A stretch of 64,000 nucleotides of DNA from Monomorium pharaonis (Eukaryota > Arthropoda > Insecta > Hymenoptera > Formicidae): the NCBI RefSeq assembly GCF_013373865.1, contig NC_050471.1, positions 26,089,407 to 26,153,406 of the forward strand, read 5' to 3'. A program made the position numbers and the translations under genes. Positions 48,652-58,789 of this stretch are shown piece after piece. The first letter of the stretch is position 1, and every line of letters starts with the position of its first letter. The notes beneath the pieces are model-generated. The model was not told where the DNA came from. It ran no database searches and saw only the letters and a list, made by a program, of their open reading frames with translations.

Positions 48652-48972
48652 CATCTTGGACAAGAGACGCAAAAGAATAAATTGAATTGATTGCGCGAGG
48701 ATTGCGAAAGGCATATTTTTTCTCGCGCGAGATATGTTCGATTACGACGATCAAGAATTATTTGAGCCAAACGCGCGGATTCGATCATCGGTACGAGACT
48801 CTAAACTTTACTCTGCTTTTTTTTCTTCCTTCGCGCTATATTATCGTCGTCACTGCTGTCGACTGAATCTTCGTTTTCCGGGAAAATCGAGGCGCATTAC
48901 AGCATCGCTAATTATTACCTAGAACCCGATTAGAGTGTCGCGGGGCACACTGAAAATAGACTCGGTCGCCTT

Positions 48973-48992
48973 GCGCGCGCGCGCGCGCGCGC
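48973..48992. repeat. (GC)n tract (20 nt)
   Basis: Ten GC units, a potential Z-DNA former, followed by ACACG. Confidence 0.95.
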
Positions 48993-49390
48993 ACACGAGA
49001 TTCTTCTAAGGAGCTTTTCCAGGATTTCCCATGCAATTATCGACTAACGAGCGGGCACGCGGAGGTCGGTGATGCAACATAATTGCATTCCGGTGCCCGC
49101 GGAACGCGAACGCTTCGAGAACTCGCAATAACTCAAGCGAAGAACTTCCGAAACGAGCGAAACTAGTCAGCCGCCGTCAAAATGGCGGCGGCGGTGGACG
49201 GCTACGGGGGATTCCTTGTAAGGACAAAACTATCCGCGAAATAGCGGCCGCGCGGTGCGTTCCCGAGAGCGACGGCTAGCCGTCACCCGGGACGGGCGGG
49301 TAGGAAAAAAATAGAGGATAATCATCGAATTCCTGTGAAAGCGTTTAACGAGGAAGTGAAAGAGAAACGATAATAACGTATTACGAACGC

Positions 49391-49489
49391 AATAATAATA
49401 ACGATAATAATAATGGCAATCGACAGCAGCAGAAATAATATCAATAATAATAATAATGATAATAATAATAATAGTAGTAGTGGTAGTAG
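49391..49489. repeat. Compound (AAT)n/(GAT)n/(AGT)n trinucleotide tract
   Basis: Interrupted AATAAT, GATAATAAT, then AGTAGTAGTGGTAGTAG runs. Confidence 0.9.
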
Positions 49490-49619
49490 AAGCGTGAAGA
49501 GTTTTTAAACTTCTTTCCCAGCTTTTCTCGCGTTTTCCTCTCGATATCGATAATCGGCGGCCGACCGTGTCGACGACGAGTGAAGTGTGCAGTTTCCTCT
49601 CGAGGAGCCAGGCGCCGTC

Positions 49620-49650
<31 letters not shown>

Positions 49651-50216
49651 GACCTCACGTTGCGCGCTTCCGGAAACTCGCTTTATCCGGGGTCGAAAGT
49701 TGGACGTCTCACGGACGAGAGCGACCGTCGTCGGGAGACGAGTTATCGAAGGGGTGGAAGGGGCGGGGCGACTTCTCTCGGGGGTGAACTCGAAATTGCG
49801 GAATGCGATTATGTCGCGTCACATCTGTCACCGTCGATCGCCCGATAATTGAGTGAGAAATCGGGCGGGAACTTCGCAGCGCGAAGACTCATCATAATAG
49901 GCGGGATCGATGTCCCTCCGTCACCGTTGGGTTTTCGTCATTGGCCCGCTCGCTTTTCACCGTAATTGACCCGGAAACATTTTCAGGACGCGTAAGACAT
50001 CCACGGGATTACGTGCCGTAAAGGCTTTATTGTGTAGAGTAGGGCGGAGCCTCGTTCTTGATGTCACGTGAAGTTTTGAAGTTTAACAAGATAGACACAA
50101 GATAGTCAAACTTTGCGCCGTAGTTATTAACGTTATAAAGGGAGGGGGAGGATATAAGTTAGAGATATAAGTAGTAAAAAAATAACCGTAAGCGTGTCCT
50201 GCGACGGAAAAAATAA

Positions 50217-51311
50217 ATGTAGCTAAAGCTAGCAGCCAAAGGCAGTAGTCAAACGTCGAGCGGCAAGGGCCGAACGTCATATAGGCGTTTCTAGGGGACA
50301 CCATTCAATCAAACGTTAAAAATTATGATTATGAGATTTTTAACAAACTTGGAAAAATTTGCATAGAGTTTAGTCATTATAATACATAATCGATCATTTG
50401 CGACAAGACTTGTAATTTACAAATTGTTATAAATTTTTTCAACTAACTTTTATCGTTTTCCGTGCCTAAATGCAAAATACGATTTCCTTCAAATTTGGCT
50501 GGAAATACCTTGTCCTAACGCACAATCGACTGATCGATCATTCGCGAGAGGACGTGCATTTTCCTAATTGTTATAAACATTTAAAAAATTAACTTTTATA
50601 CTTTTCTGCGCCTCACGCCTAAACGCAGAATACGATTTCCACCAAATTTGGCTGGAAATATCTTATTGTAATGTACAATTGACTGATCGATCATTCGCGA
50701 GAGGACGTGCATTTTCCTAATTGTTATAAACATTTAAAAAATTAATTTTTATTGTTTTCCTCGCCTCACGCCTAAACGCAGAATACGATTTCCACCAAAT
50801 TTGGCTGGAAATATCTTATTGTAATGTACAATTGACTGATCGATCATTCGCGAGAGGACATGCATTTTCCTAATTGTTATAAATATTTTTTAAATTAATT
50901 TTTATTGTTTGGAGCCGTGAAACCGCTACGTCCTCGTCGGCGGTTCTGGGTGCAGCAAAAAGCGGTAATGTACTTTACAAAAAAAATTGCTGCATTATTC
51001 TGGTAATCAACTATGTTTTGCAAAAATGCATTTTCATAAAAATTTCTCATATACGGTCAATTAAGTCGTTCTACACTTCAAAAAATATTTTTGTAGAAAT
51101 TTGAAGACAGCGTTTCTTGTATTTATCTGACTAACCTAGTTACCAATTTAAAAAACCACTAAACAATTAATGACGATCGCGAATGAAAATCTCATAACCA
51201 GGGAATTTTTAACGTTTGATTGAATGGTGTCTCCTGGAAACGTCTATATGACTTTCGGCCGTCGCTGCTCGGCGTTTGGCTGCTGCCTTTGGCTGCTAGC
51301 TTCAGCTACAT
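50217..51311. mobile_element. 1,095-bp non-autonomous element with ~125-bp TIRs (Mutator-like?)
   Basis: The left end ATGTAGCTAAAGCTAGCAGC and right end GCTGCTAGCTTCAGCTACAT are inverted. The pairing continues through AGCCAAAGGCAG, GGCCGAACGTCATATAGGCG, GACACCATTCAATCAAACGT and TAAAAATT, so the arms cover 50217-50341 and 51186-51311 with roughly one mismatch per eight to ten bases. The same 9-mer AAAAAATAA flanks both sides (50208-50216 and 51312-51320), a plausible target duplication though low in complexity. Long TIRs plus a ~9-bp duplication are typical of Mutator-like elements. The inside has no transposase frame and holds a 153-bp tandem array (50345-50908) plus ~270 bp of unique DNA. 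A foldback-type element is the alternative. Confidence 0.8.
50345..50908 (+). repeat. 153-bp internal tandem array, three units plus a decayed fourth
   Basis: CGATCATTCGCGAGAGGAC starts at 50535, 50688 and 50841 (periods of exactly 153), with the decayed CGATCATTTGCGACAAGAC at 50391 (144 upstream). TTTGGCTGGAAATA starts at 50494, 50647 and 50800, again 153 apart. The last two units differ by only a few bases, so the array grew recently toward the right side. It lies wholly within the TIR element. Confidence 0.9.
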
Positions 51312-51447
51312 AAAAAATAATGGGATGGCAATGTAACGTACGCCATGTGTTTTAACATACTTCTTTCACGGATACGTTTGCCATAACTAAAATGGAGATT
51401 TTAATACAGTAAGTTATACTATAAAACAATCATTGTAAGAATCACTA

Positions 51448-51707
51448 CACGGAGAGAATTTTCTTTTAAACTTTACCCTCAAAATTTGGTAATTGTGGGA
51501 TAATGTGTGATCTCAAGGAATTTTACTACAATTCTTAAATATAGTAAAATTTACTATACTTTCAATAAACTTTACTAGAGGTATAGTGAATCTTACTATA
51601 CTTTTAGTAAATTCTACTAAAAAGTATAATAAAATTCCTCGAGGTTACACATTTTTCCATAATTACCAAATTTTGAAAGTAAATGTTAAGAGACAATTCT
51701 CTCCGTG
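51448..51707. mobile_element. CACGGAG-type MITE, complete copy with TA duplication
   Basis: TA (51446-51447) then CACGGAGAGAATTTTCTTTT; GACAATTCTCTCCGTG then TA (51708-51709). The arms pair through AATTTGGTAATTGTG and GTGATCTCAAGGAATTTTAC against their mates CCTCGAGGTTACACATT and CATAATTACCAAATTTT. The centre is a run of AGTAAA/TACTATA words. 260 bp. Same family as 2661-2886 and 25138-25221. Confidence 0.85.
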
Positions 51708-51715
51708 TATAAATA

Positions 51716-52109
51716 TATGGTTATCACAACCAATATTATAGTAATAATTACTATAAAAATGATATTTCTGACTGTAATTATTTTATGCAATCATACACCT
51801 AAAAAAAGACTTGGTTATAATAATCCAGCCTTGGTTAAAATGATCCAAAACCTTAGTGAAATAGTTTCAATTAAACGTAGTTTCAACTAAACATACTACA
51901 ATAATTATAACAAAATAATATAATTATGACGAAATGCTTATAATTATTATCAAATGTTTTGTTAATATTATTTTAATTTTACTATTATTACAATATTTGT
52001 TTATAACAACCAAATATTTCAACAATATCATTACTAAATGCATTTCACAGGTGTACCACGAATTTTTTTTCAATGTAGTCGCAAATATCACACATTTTTT
52101 CTCGCGTTG
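51716..52109. mobile_element. Half of a CACTGAT-type MITE split by a nested insertion
   Basis: 51716-51795 (ATATGGTTATC, ACCAATATTATAGTAATAAT, ATGATATTTCTGACTGTAAT) and 52076-52109 (TAGTCGCAAATATCACACAT, TTTTTCTCGCGTTG) are consecutive parts of the family consensus seen at 15447 and 21275. They are separated by 280 bases of foreign sequence. The left half of this copy is missing: the element at 51448-51707 stands immediately beside the break. Confidence 0.7.
51796..52075. mobile_element. 280-bp TA-flanked element nested in another MITE
   Basis: Joining the flanks at a single TA restores the order GCAATCA-TA-GTCGC expected from sister copies (GCAATTATAGTCGC type), so the insertion duplicated TA at 51794-51795 and 52076-52077. 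The insert begins CACCTAAAAAAAGACTTGG and ends AATTTTTTTTCAATG, giving only a short imperfect inverted terminus. The interior is AT-rich with GGTTATAATAATCC, TTGGTTAAAATGATCC and TATAATTATTATCAAA words. No coding capacity. Confidence 0.7.
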
Positions 52110-52979
52110 ACGCCGTGATAAATTTGATATTTAAAAAATGCGTGTCATATTATTCGAAATTTTATATCGGAAACGTCGCGGCAAAAAGTCACTTGCGCGT
52201 GATTTTTACGTCGGTTTTTAAAAATTCTTTAAATTAGTTAAAATATGTATATCTCGAACTGTTTGTGTATTATCATTACATCGTTTTTCTTTTTTGGGGG
52301 GAAAAATCTTAAATTAGTTGTATAATTGATTATATTTCTGTACACATTTATATTAATCAAACATTGATATCAAATCTTTCTTTGAAAATCGAGTTTATTG
52401 ACGTAAAAGCTCTCTTTCTCTGTTTCGTACATCGACTTATTACAAAGATCAAGAAGCTTGGTCTGCTCGGAAACATCGAAAATAAGCTCTGTCGCGCTCA
52501 AGTTTCGATCGCTCCTTCGAAAGGTATTGCAGCTAGAAAGGAGCAGAAAGCAGCTCGGGAAGAGATGCGTTATCCTTCCCCTCCCTTCCTTTTAATATCC
52601 TCCTAGCCCGTTGAGATCAGAACAGAGGCAAAAGGACGACGAGGATGGCACGACGAGGATGGCACGACGGAAGGACGTGGGTAAAAAGACGAAACGAACT
52701 CGTCGTCGGACTTAGCGAGGAAGGGATTTTGTGCTTTCGAGACTTTCCTTTTGCCGAGGAGCACCCTGATACACGATGATCAATCTTTTCTCTCGTTTTA
52801 CGTCTCCCCCTTTCGCTCCTTTATGCCGTTTAACAATGGGATCACGAATAAATATGACGCAGGGATATTAATTTGATTACATCGTTGTTTCTTTGTACAA
52901 TTCTCATTATTATTTACGTTGATTAACATTAATTATGTTAATGATTGGTGTTAACTATTATGATAATTATTGCTATTAC
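52110..52979. other. Unassigned DNA
   Basis: AT-rich to 52400, then GC-richer with a short domain-less frame (52364-52606). A 14-bp unit GACGAGGATGGCAC is tandemly duplicated at 52638-52665. Confidence 0.45.
52638..52670. repeat. 14-bp minisatellite, 2.3 copies
   Basis: GACGAGGATGGCAC twice in perfect tandem followed by GACGG. Confidence 0.9.
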
Positions 52980-53400
52980 TTAGATCCTCTACAGATCCTA
53001 GGAATTTCAGTTTCTAAGCTTAATTGTTCTCAAAGTCTCAAAATCTTGGGACTTTCAAGGTTCACAGTTCCGGGGTAATTCGGAATATTTTAAAGGCCCA
53101 AGTCAAATCCCCAAAGATTTAAACATCTCAATTCTTTGATGCTCAGATGTTTTCGAAATCACAAAGTTCGTTAACGATCAGACTTTCAAAGAGATTGGAA
53201 TAACTCAAAGAGACTCATAAGACCTTGAAGTTTTAAGATTCAAAGGTTCTTCCAGCCTTGAATCTCAAAGTTTCAGAAAAGCTTGGCATTTCGAAGTTTT
53301 CAGATTTTGAATTCGAAAATTCAGAAAGTTCGGGCCTCTGAAAATTTCAGCCTGCGAATGCTCCACAGTTTTAATGTTTTTACGGATAAACGCTGAAAAG
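52980..53400. repeat. Cryptically repetitive TCAAAGT/TTTCAG tract
   Basis: Short related words recur about every 10-25 bases: TTTCAGTTTC, CTCAAAGTCTCAAAATC, CTTTCAAGG, ATCTCAATTC, CTTTCAAAGAG, CTCAAAGAGACTC, ATCTCAAAGTTTCAG and AAAATTTCAGCC. No longer unit can be aligned. Likely an old slippage-derived tract. Confidence 0.5.
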
Positions 53401-53739
53401 CCGTGTAATTTTCAGTGCAACAATATACGCCGTTGGCACCAGCGACTTTTAGATCCGCTCAACAAACAGTTGCCACGAGATTGCATTACCCCCGGGGGTT
53501 CATTATTGTAATGTCGGCCCCGGCGAAAGGCTCGAAAAATATGCAAGAAAAATATCCGGAATCTATTACCTCGCTGATAACAAATTACTGATAAATTATT
53601 GATGTAGTAATGCAAACGTGGCGGATCGTTGAGCGTAACGTGATGCAGAATACGTTATAAAGAACGATGTATGAAGGGTAAGAGGCAGGGGGAGAAGGGG
53701 GTGGGTGATTTGATATTATAGCATTTCCATATTTATGCA

Positions 53740-53960
53740 CAAGCCAATGTTACATTTCGACGGGTCCGTCGACTGCGCGCGTAAACAATGGCAGGCGAAT
53801 ATCATTTAGCTAGCAACGTTGCCCGTGATTTATGATGCGAACGATGTGCGTATGTGCGGACGCGAAAATAATATGGCGTATTGATGACAAATGGCGCGTC
53901 CATGATTCAATATTTACGCGATTGTTATGATGCGTTTCAGCGATATTAAAACAGAATGGC
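53740..53960. promoter_or_regulatory. Possible regulatory block
   Basis: Complex sequence rich in transcription-factor-like cores: GCGTAAACAATGGC (forkhead GTAAACA overlapping SOX-type ACAATGG), TTTATGATGCG, GATTGTTATGATGCG, ATTTATGCAC and ATTTAGCTAGC. Low open-frame density and balanced composition. Function is inferred only. Confidence 0.2.
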
Positions 53961-55479
53961 TATTACTCTTGAGAAACGAATGGGCCGATTATTAGCGAGA
54001 CGGGAAATCCTATATAACGAGTGTCGCGCGAAAAGCTGCCTATTAATGGCGCGGAGGGGGGTGGGGGGGGGTGGTAGTCGCTCAAATGAAAGTTGGAGAG
54101 CTGTTTCAAGTTTAATTTAATTTTGAGAAACTATTTTAATTGGACTTTAATCTCTCGGGAAGTTCAATTTTACGTTACTTGATTTGAGATATTAGAGAAA
54201 CAGTGTCTCGATTTAAATGAGAAACTGTCGCTCGGAAAACTGAACGCTCGAGGAAGCAAAAAGAAATTGAGATTTATTGCAATTTCAGATATACTCGCGT
54301 CTCCGAAAAATATGTAATTCGATTGAGGAAAATAAGAAATATTTTTTTGTGCCTTTTTATTGACACACTTTATTCGCTTTTACATTTGTTCGCTGCGAAA
54401 TGCAATTAATCGTCTAAAGATTGCCCGAAGATTGCAAAACCGATATCCCTCTGTAAAAATGGCTCCCATTATACTTCTTTGCCACGAGATTTAGCAATCG
54501 GACCGCGCTGTATAAAACCAAAAAGGCAGATTACGCGTCCGAAACGAGCGACTCGCCTAAGAAACAATTTGCAACAGCAACCGTCGTAACAATTAGGTGG
54601 TTTCTTCGAGGGGAGAACCGGCTCGGTTATCAGGCAAACGCGATTTGTACGACCTCCCGGCGATTTATCCTTCCAACGCGCCGGATCCACTCCCTGCCTC
54701 GTCGATGTCCTTTTGCATGTCCCGTTGCTTGTATCCCGGCCACGCAATTAGCAAAAGCCGCGTGATAACGTCGGTAGATCCATCCGGATCCCCAGATCAT
54801 TAGGCACCTCCGCAAGGTTTCCCATACGCATCCGTCGAGGAATGCGGTTTCTTAACGGCGCGGTGAAAAAAGTGGCCGTTAAAAATGGTCCCGATACATT
54901 GTTATGCGCGTTATACGGGGTGTCGGCGGTGAACTCGGCACTTGTGTCACGGCTACGCGAAAATAACGCGTCGCGTTCATCTTGATATTCCGTAAAGTAT
55001 TGTAAATATCCGAGTAATCAAACTTGTCTTTATACACGAATATTTACACGGAAACTTGATATTAACGTGTTTCTTACAACATTAAAATTTAATTGTAATC
55101 CGTAAATACTCAATATATATTTCTGAGTGATTATTTTAAATGTTATAAAAATTAACATTAAGAAAAGTTACACGATTAGGTTAGAGTTTGATATTTTGAT
55201 AGTATGAACAAAAATTTTAAGAAATATGTATGTTTGTTAAAATAATATTTTTTGTATATATTTTATAAACAATACATGAACAGATGTTTAGGACACTAAA
55301 GGCGAGCATCTATCTTAGATTGCCCGGATGTTTATTTTAATGCTTTACAAGTTTTTATTTTTGGAAAATTGAAAGGTTTCATATTTTTGTAGGTTAATAA
55401 TAATATTTTATATTTTATATTTTAATTAAGTGTATGTATAATATATATTTATTATTATATACTTATTATATGTTTATTA
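53961..55479. other. Unassigned; CpG-rich then AT-rich
   Basis: G-run at 54056-54070. Domain-less frames at 54469-54815 on both strands. 55040-55480 is AT-rich. No gene supported. Confidence 0.45.
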
Positions 55480-55672
55480 TGCACAGAGAAAGATTTCTTT
55501 AGTTTTAATAAATAATTTTGTTCGACTATTTCAAAGCATATATTTCTTTCGTTTTAATAAAATTTATACAGATTTTTTTAGATTTAATAAAATTTATTAG
55601 AAACAAAGATATATGCTTTGAAATAGTCGAACAAAACGGTTTATTAAATTTAAAGAAATCTTTCTCTCTGTG
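55480..55672. mobile_element. Near-perfect foldback hairpin element, ~85-nt arms
   Basis: The left arm (GCACAGAGAAAGATTTCTTT, AATTTTGTTCGACTATTTCA, AAGCATATATTTCTTTCGTT) and right arm (AACAAAGATATATGCTTTGA, AATAGTCGAACAAAACGGTT, AAAGAAATCTTTCTCTCTGTG) are complementary along about 85 bases with a ~20-base centre. TA lies at both edges (55478-55479 and 55673-55674). Ends CACAGAG/CTCTGTG. A TA-target miniature foldback element is the likely identity. If transcribed it would make a long dsRNA-like hairpin. Confidence 0.85.
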
Positions 55673-55674
55673 TA

Positions 55675-57264
55675 TTTATTTTAAGTACGTAATAAAGTAT
55701 ATAAAATTAAATAGTTGTAAAAATATATAATTAAATCATCGTAAATTCTCACAAAAATTTAACTATCTTAGCTTTGTGTTGCTACAAATTCTGTTGCTGA
55801 GACCTTGTATGAAGAACTTGCACGCAGAAAAAGTCGAGAATCCGTGCAAAAATTTTAACCATTGTTCTACTTCTTTTTCATCATTTATTATCGAGAATTT
55901 ATCTCTCTTTCCTCTTTCACGTTTATCTTTTTTGTCTTTTTCGTACTTCGCGAGTGGCGCACCGCATGCACGACCCTCGTAACTATCACTCGACGTTTAA
56001 TCAAGTCGAGGATAACTTCGCTGTGAAGGTAGAAAGAAAGGAAAAAAAAAAACTGAAATTCGCGGCGGAGTTTATCGCGACGCAACGCGGAAGTGGTAAT
56101 TCATTTACGTTCGCCGCGTGTTTCTTTCAAAAGCAAAAACGGATTATCTCACCCCACTCCCTTGCATTCTGTCCCGTGCATCCCCGCATATGTGTGGAAT
56201 TGGGGGGGGGAGAAAAAAGTTTTCCGCCGGTCCTATGCTTCGCGCGCCCCTATAAGGCTACAGTCGGGTTCGTTGGACGCGTTTAATGCGTTGCGCAACA
56301 CGACCGCGGTGATTTAATCGGCCTTTGCGGAGGAAATATGGCGGAATCAGGGAAACGCATTTATGCGGGCTTATACGCGGCCTGGGTTATGAATCCCCTC
56401 TCGCCCTTGTTTAGCGGAGAGAGGTGCGCGCTAAATTCGCGAATTAGAGTTGCACAGCGAAGTTCCGTCCGCGCGCGCGATCAGCAACTTGCGCGCGCGC
56501 GCGCGTGTAACATTGTTCCGTGTTTAGCAACGAGTTTCTGCGGTGTTATGATCCCTTTGTAGATCAGACGTGAAGTTTCGTCGGGTATCTCGAGGCGCTA
56601 ATATAGCGAATACTCGGAATATTCAGGGATATACCGGGCGTTTTAATCTCAGCAGTTTCTTTTGGGGATCTTCATTTTTGGTATAAGAATTAGGTAGATG
56701 ATTCTTACTTACATTTCTTTCCCTTGAGACTTTTAATTTAGATTTGAGATTTTCAATTTTGGTTTTGGATTTTGAGATTTTTTTAATATAGAGGAAGGTA
56801 TACCGACGTGCTATTTTGTTTTTGCGTTTTATTATTTTAACAGAAATTAAAAAATGTGAAACTTTAAAAATATAAGTACAAATTAAAAATATCTTCTGTC
56901 ATGTAATAAAGTAGTTTTTATAATATTGTTTCGAATTTTTTAATAATATAAATGTATATCATTTTATATAACCTTTGAAACTCCATCTATAAAATTTTTG
57001 TCCACAATGAAGAGTTTAAGGAACTCGACAAATTTAAATTTCTTTTAACGTTTACAATACTTAAAAGCAACAGACCCCCAGATCCACCCCAGGAATATAT
57101 TAGATTTTTTTTTTAATTGACGGTTCTTTCTCGGAAGATAATGGCAAACCGTCGAGAGTACCCTTGCCAAGACCATATATTTTCCGAAATCTACGCCAAG
57201 GAAATCTGAGACTATATCAGGTCCCAAGAAACTAAGGCTGTATTAAGAAATAAAAATGGATTAT
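55675..57264. other. Unassigned, mixed
   Basis: 55790-56570 is GC-richer with a G-run at 56202-56210 and domain-less frames. 56640-56780 resembles the TTGAGATTTT-type cryptic tracts. 56780-57260 is AT-rich. Confidence 0.45.
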
Positions 57265-57521
57265 TATTACAATATTGGTAATAACAATCATTTGCTTACA
57301 GTGGTTGTTTTATGATACAATTTGTTATACTCAAATCCCCATTATGGCAACTACATATATCATAAGTTGTATAGACCAATATTACGATTATGAGAACTTT
57401 AATATTATAATTTAATCAAACTATAATTTGTATTGTTAAGTAATTATAAAAATATAGTTGGTTTTAAAAATGACTATAAATTATAGTGATATTGTGGTTA
57501 CTGCAACTATTTTTTCCGGTG
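57265..57521. mobile_element. Probable MITE related to 18517-18809
   Basis: Ends GGTTACTGCAACTATTTTTTCCGGTG|TA. The right ~120 bases (ACTATAATTTGTATTG, TTAAAAATGACTATAAATTATAG) match the element ending at 18809. The left boundary is approximate; a CACCGG-type start was not located. Confidence 0.5.
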
Positions 57522-58580
57522 TACATTTAGGGATTAATTTAGTTCTCCACTTCTATTGCTACCATTACTGTTACCGCATTCAATGGTAATCCTAGGCAAT
57601 AGTAATTTCAAGGGAGAAAGTTTCAAATTGCTGTTAATGCAAATTTACGTTAATACAAATTCATAAAGCCAGATCTAATAATAAGAAAGCTAAACGGCAG
57701 AAATTTGTATTCCGGCTGAAATGTATGCAGCGAGCGAGCTGATGTGGGATTATAAATGTAAATATTATCCGATGATATTTTGACCTGGGAATAATGGTAG
57801 CCGCGAGACGGCTAAAAGGAAAGGGTTGTATAGTGGATCGTGTTACTGTTATCGAATTATATTCGGCAACGTCTTGGGTCAACAATAATACCGGGGAGAG
57901 ATGAACGAAACTGGGAATTGCGCTGTTCAGAATGGATATGCAAATTCTATCAGCAAATTCTCCGAGAGAGGGAGAGAGAGAGACTCTCCAACTCCAACGA
58001 GAGCGTAGCATTCTAAATGAAACAAGGATACATTCGATCGCCGGGAGCGGCTTGTTGGTGTTCGAATCTGCCAATTCCGGTAACACGATCCCCGCTGTTA
58101 AAACAAGATGTGTGCCTGAAGCTAATCGAAGATCTTATTACGTCTCTTCTCACGGCGTATAAACTCCGTGGCGATGGGTTTACTTTCGATCACTTCGCCC
58201 CGATTATTCGAGAATTTTGTCTCTCTCTCTCTGTCTCTCGTGCATCGCATTCTTCTCGACAAGAATAAATCGGCTGTGCGTCACGGAAAAAACTGCTGCA
58301 TCGAGCGTTGACGTTGGGGGAGGCAAAGGGGTGGGGAGTACACCCTGTATAATTTTTCAGAGGTATCTCGCGGATGAATAAGCTCGGTCCCCCGAAGAAG
58401 AACTCGCAGTATTTCGCGGTCTCACGTGCACCTGGAACTCATAACCGCGTATGTGTCGGAGTGCCTTAAAAGGATCCGGAAGGATCTGCCAAACCATCTC
58501 TCCCTTCCCTCTAAACCCTTCTCTTCCTCTCCTCGTTCTCTTCTTCCAGAACGACGGCGGCAGAAGCGTCCGGAGGAACG
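57522..58580. other. Unassigned complex sequence
   Basis: Domain-less frames on both strands (57661-58268). A canonical octamer ATGCAAAT occurs at 57938-57945. Short GA and CT tracts at 57965-57985 and 58221-58240. Confidence 0.4.
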
Positions 58581-58609
58581 CGGTGAGCTTTAAGCTCTAA
58601 AGCTCACCG
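58581..58609. repeat. Perfect 12-bp hairpin with 5-nt loop
   Basis: CGGTGAGCTTTA, loop AGCTC, TAAAGCTCACCG. In RNA this would be a stable GC-containing stem-loop. No T run follows, so it is not a prokaryote-type terminator. Confidence 0.9.
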
Positions 58610-58634
58610 TCATTCTTCACCGCGGGTACACCGA

Positions 58635-58785
58635 GCTAAAAGAAGGATTTCCGTTTTCCTTCTTCCCCCCTCCCCCACACTTCTCTTCACCCTCACCTCG
58701 CATTCTCCGCTTCCTCCTTTCTCTGTGTCCCTCGCCGATCCATCTGCTGGAAAAATGGACGCTGCGGGGAAAATCAGATGGCGGA
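58635..58785 (+). repeat. Diverged direct duplication, copy 1
   Basis: AGAAGGATTTCCG followed ~100 bases later by AAAAATGGACGCTGCGGGG and AAAATCAGATGGCG. The same order occurs at 60438-60530. Confidence 0.55.
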
Positions 58786-58789
58786 GTTC

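Larger units (their letters stand above)
48652..50216. other. CpG-rich unassigned block
   Basis: Contains (GC)n at 48973-48992, an AAT/GAT-rich run at 49391-49489 and a (GA)n tract at 49619-49650. Open frames through these tracts give poly-Ile, Tyr-rich or Arg-Glu repeats and are not called. A short GGCGGCGGCGG run is near 49185. Confidence 0.45.

Noticed and set aside
49230..49658. 142-codon frame with poly-Ile and Tyr-rich stretches
   Set aside because: Translation of an AAT/GAT trinucleotide tract and a GA tract.
57040..57240. Possible retrotransposon remnant (minus-strand word GGTTTGCCATTATC)
   Set aside because: The word is reminiscent of insect non-LTR element tails, but I see no reverse-transcriptase motif, tail or target duplication.
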